A DNA stretch of 64,000 nt from Hippopus hippopus. Taxonomy: Eukaryota; Mollusca; Bivalvia; Cardiida; Cardiidae. The notes under the pieces were generated by a model that saw nothing but the letters and a program-made list of their open reading frames with translations, was not told where the DNA came from and did not search any database. Within the stretch, counting starts at the first letter, position 1; each line of letters starts with the position of its first letter. Shown here piece by piece: positions 63,598-64,000 of this stretch. The position numbers were made by a program, and so were the translations under genes. The stretch spans positions 10,582,777-10,646,776 of the forward strand of contig OX328106.1 in the NCBI GenBank assembly GCA_946811185.2, in the 5' to 3' direction.

Positions 63598-64000
63598 TTG
63601 ACCCTTTATGCTGCTGGAGTTTGATTATCAATGGAATTATTATTTAGATTTGTTGATTTAAATACTTGACATGCACAGTTTCTCTTGTTTTGTACATACA
63701 TTAAGCTCAGACAGCTTTCTGGGTTCAATGTAGATTAAAATCAGACTGCACAATACGTGCTGTCAGATCTCTGATGTTTAAAATACAGTCAGCTATACTT
63801 TTTTTTAACCATCAAAGCACCTTTTACAAACAAAGTTGCTTTTGTGGCTAAAGTAAATCAAGATTAGACTCCACAAATCACGAAGTCTGTTCTCCCGATC
63901 TTTAATCTGCACAGTCAGCTATCTTTCTTATATAACCCATAAAGTGCATTTCACTAAACATGCAGTCTGATCTTTAATCTACACTGTGTGCTTTTCCAAA
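63598..64000. repeat. Cluster of diverged family K/K2 hairpins
   Basis: ACCCTTTATGCTGCTGGAG begins a K-like left end. Hairpin arms ATTAAAATCAGACTGCAC (about 63734), AATCAAGATTAGACTCCAC (about 63857) and CATGCAGTCTGATCTTTAAT (about 63960) follow, with TTTAAAATACAGTCAGCTAT and TTTAATCTGCACAGTCAGCT about 123 bp apart, suggesting a short tandem array cut by the window edge. Confidence 0.6.

Overview
This window looks like repeat-dense, AT-rich intergenic or intronic DNA from an animal, most likely a bivalve mollusc, possibly a heterodont/venerid clam. The evidence is the absence of any long ORF, operon or rRNA, many short TIR elements (MITEs), tRNA-derived SINEs with (ATCA)n-like tails, microsatellites, and hairpin motifs I associate with bivalve genomes. 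The species assignment is inference from memory and needs a database search. The longest ORF is about 124 codons. I found no convincing complete gene. The best coding candidate is one short open segment on the minus strand (9501-9750) with a consensus 5' splice donor; a weak coiled-coil-like ORF lies at 39916-40149.

Most of the recognisable sequence belongs to a few repeat families, which I name by letter. TTAA1 (about 23 copies or relics) is a roughly 230 bp MITE bounded by TTAA, with CCCTTTACC-type ends and a central GCTGGTAACCAGC hairpin. Family G (about 26 copies) is a roughly 260 bp element with TGAGCC...GGCTCA ends, usually flanked by TA, around a GC-rich palindrome. Family H (3 copies) has different ends but the same GC palindrome. 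Family K is a second TTAA-bounded element with a GATCAGACTGCAC hairpin. Family L (about 6 copies) is a long hairpin with CACCAACC-type ends. There are also at least three tRNA-derived SINE types, several larger TIR elements (M, N, O, P, R) and a dispersed repeat X.

Layout. 1-12 kb: scattered MITEs, a nested insertion at 3.5-4.0 kb, element P with 58 bp perfect TIRs (5659-5848), the candidate exon, and element O (11.5-11.9 kb). 13.0-14.2 kb: element N. 15-21 kb: many G, TTAA1 and K copies and an approximately 62 bp satellite split by a G insertion. 18.3 and 21.3-22.5 kb: element M, made of ACG words spaced roughly 10 bp. 23-31 kb: MITEs, family X and hairpin Q. 31.9-38.9 kb: a large nested structure holding a roughly 4.5 kb inverted duplication (32881-37410) centred on an ATTTCGT/ACGAAAT palindromic array and bracketed by inverted X copies. 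39-53 kb: mostly unassigned sequence with SINEs, hairpins and a duplicated roughly 0.8 kb repeat. 53.8-55.4 kb: element R. 55.7-64 kb: a dense MITE cluster with nested insertions.

The most informative observation is in the inverted duplication. The left arm carries a TTAA1 element at a position where the right arm has a single TTAA, a natural empty site. It shows that TTAA1 duplicates TTAA on insertion, as piggyBac-class transposons do. Two further nested insertions (60.2 kb and 61.5 kb) allow similar dating.
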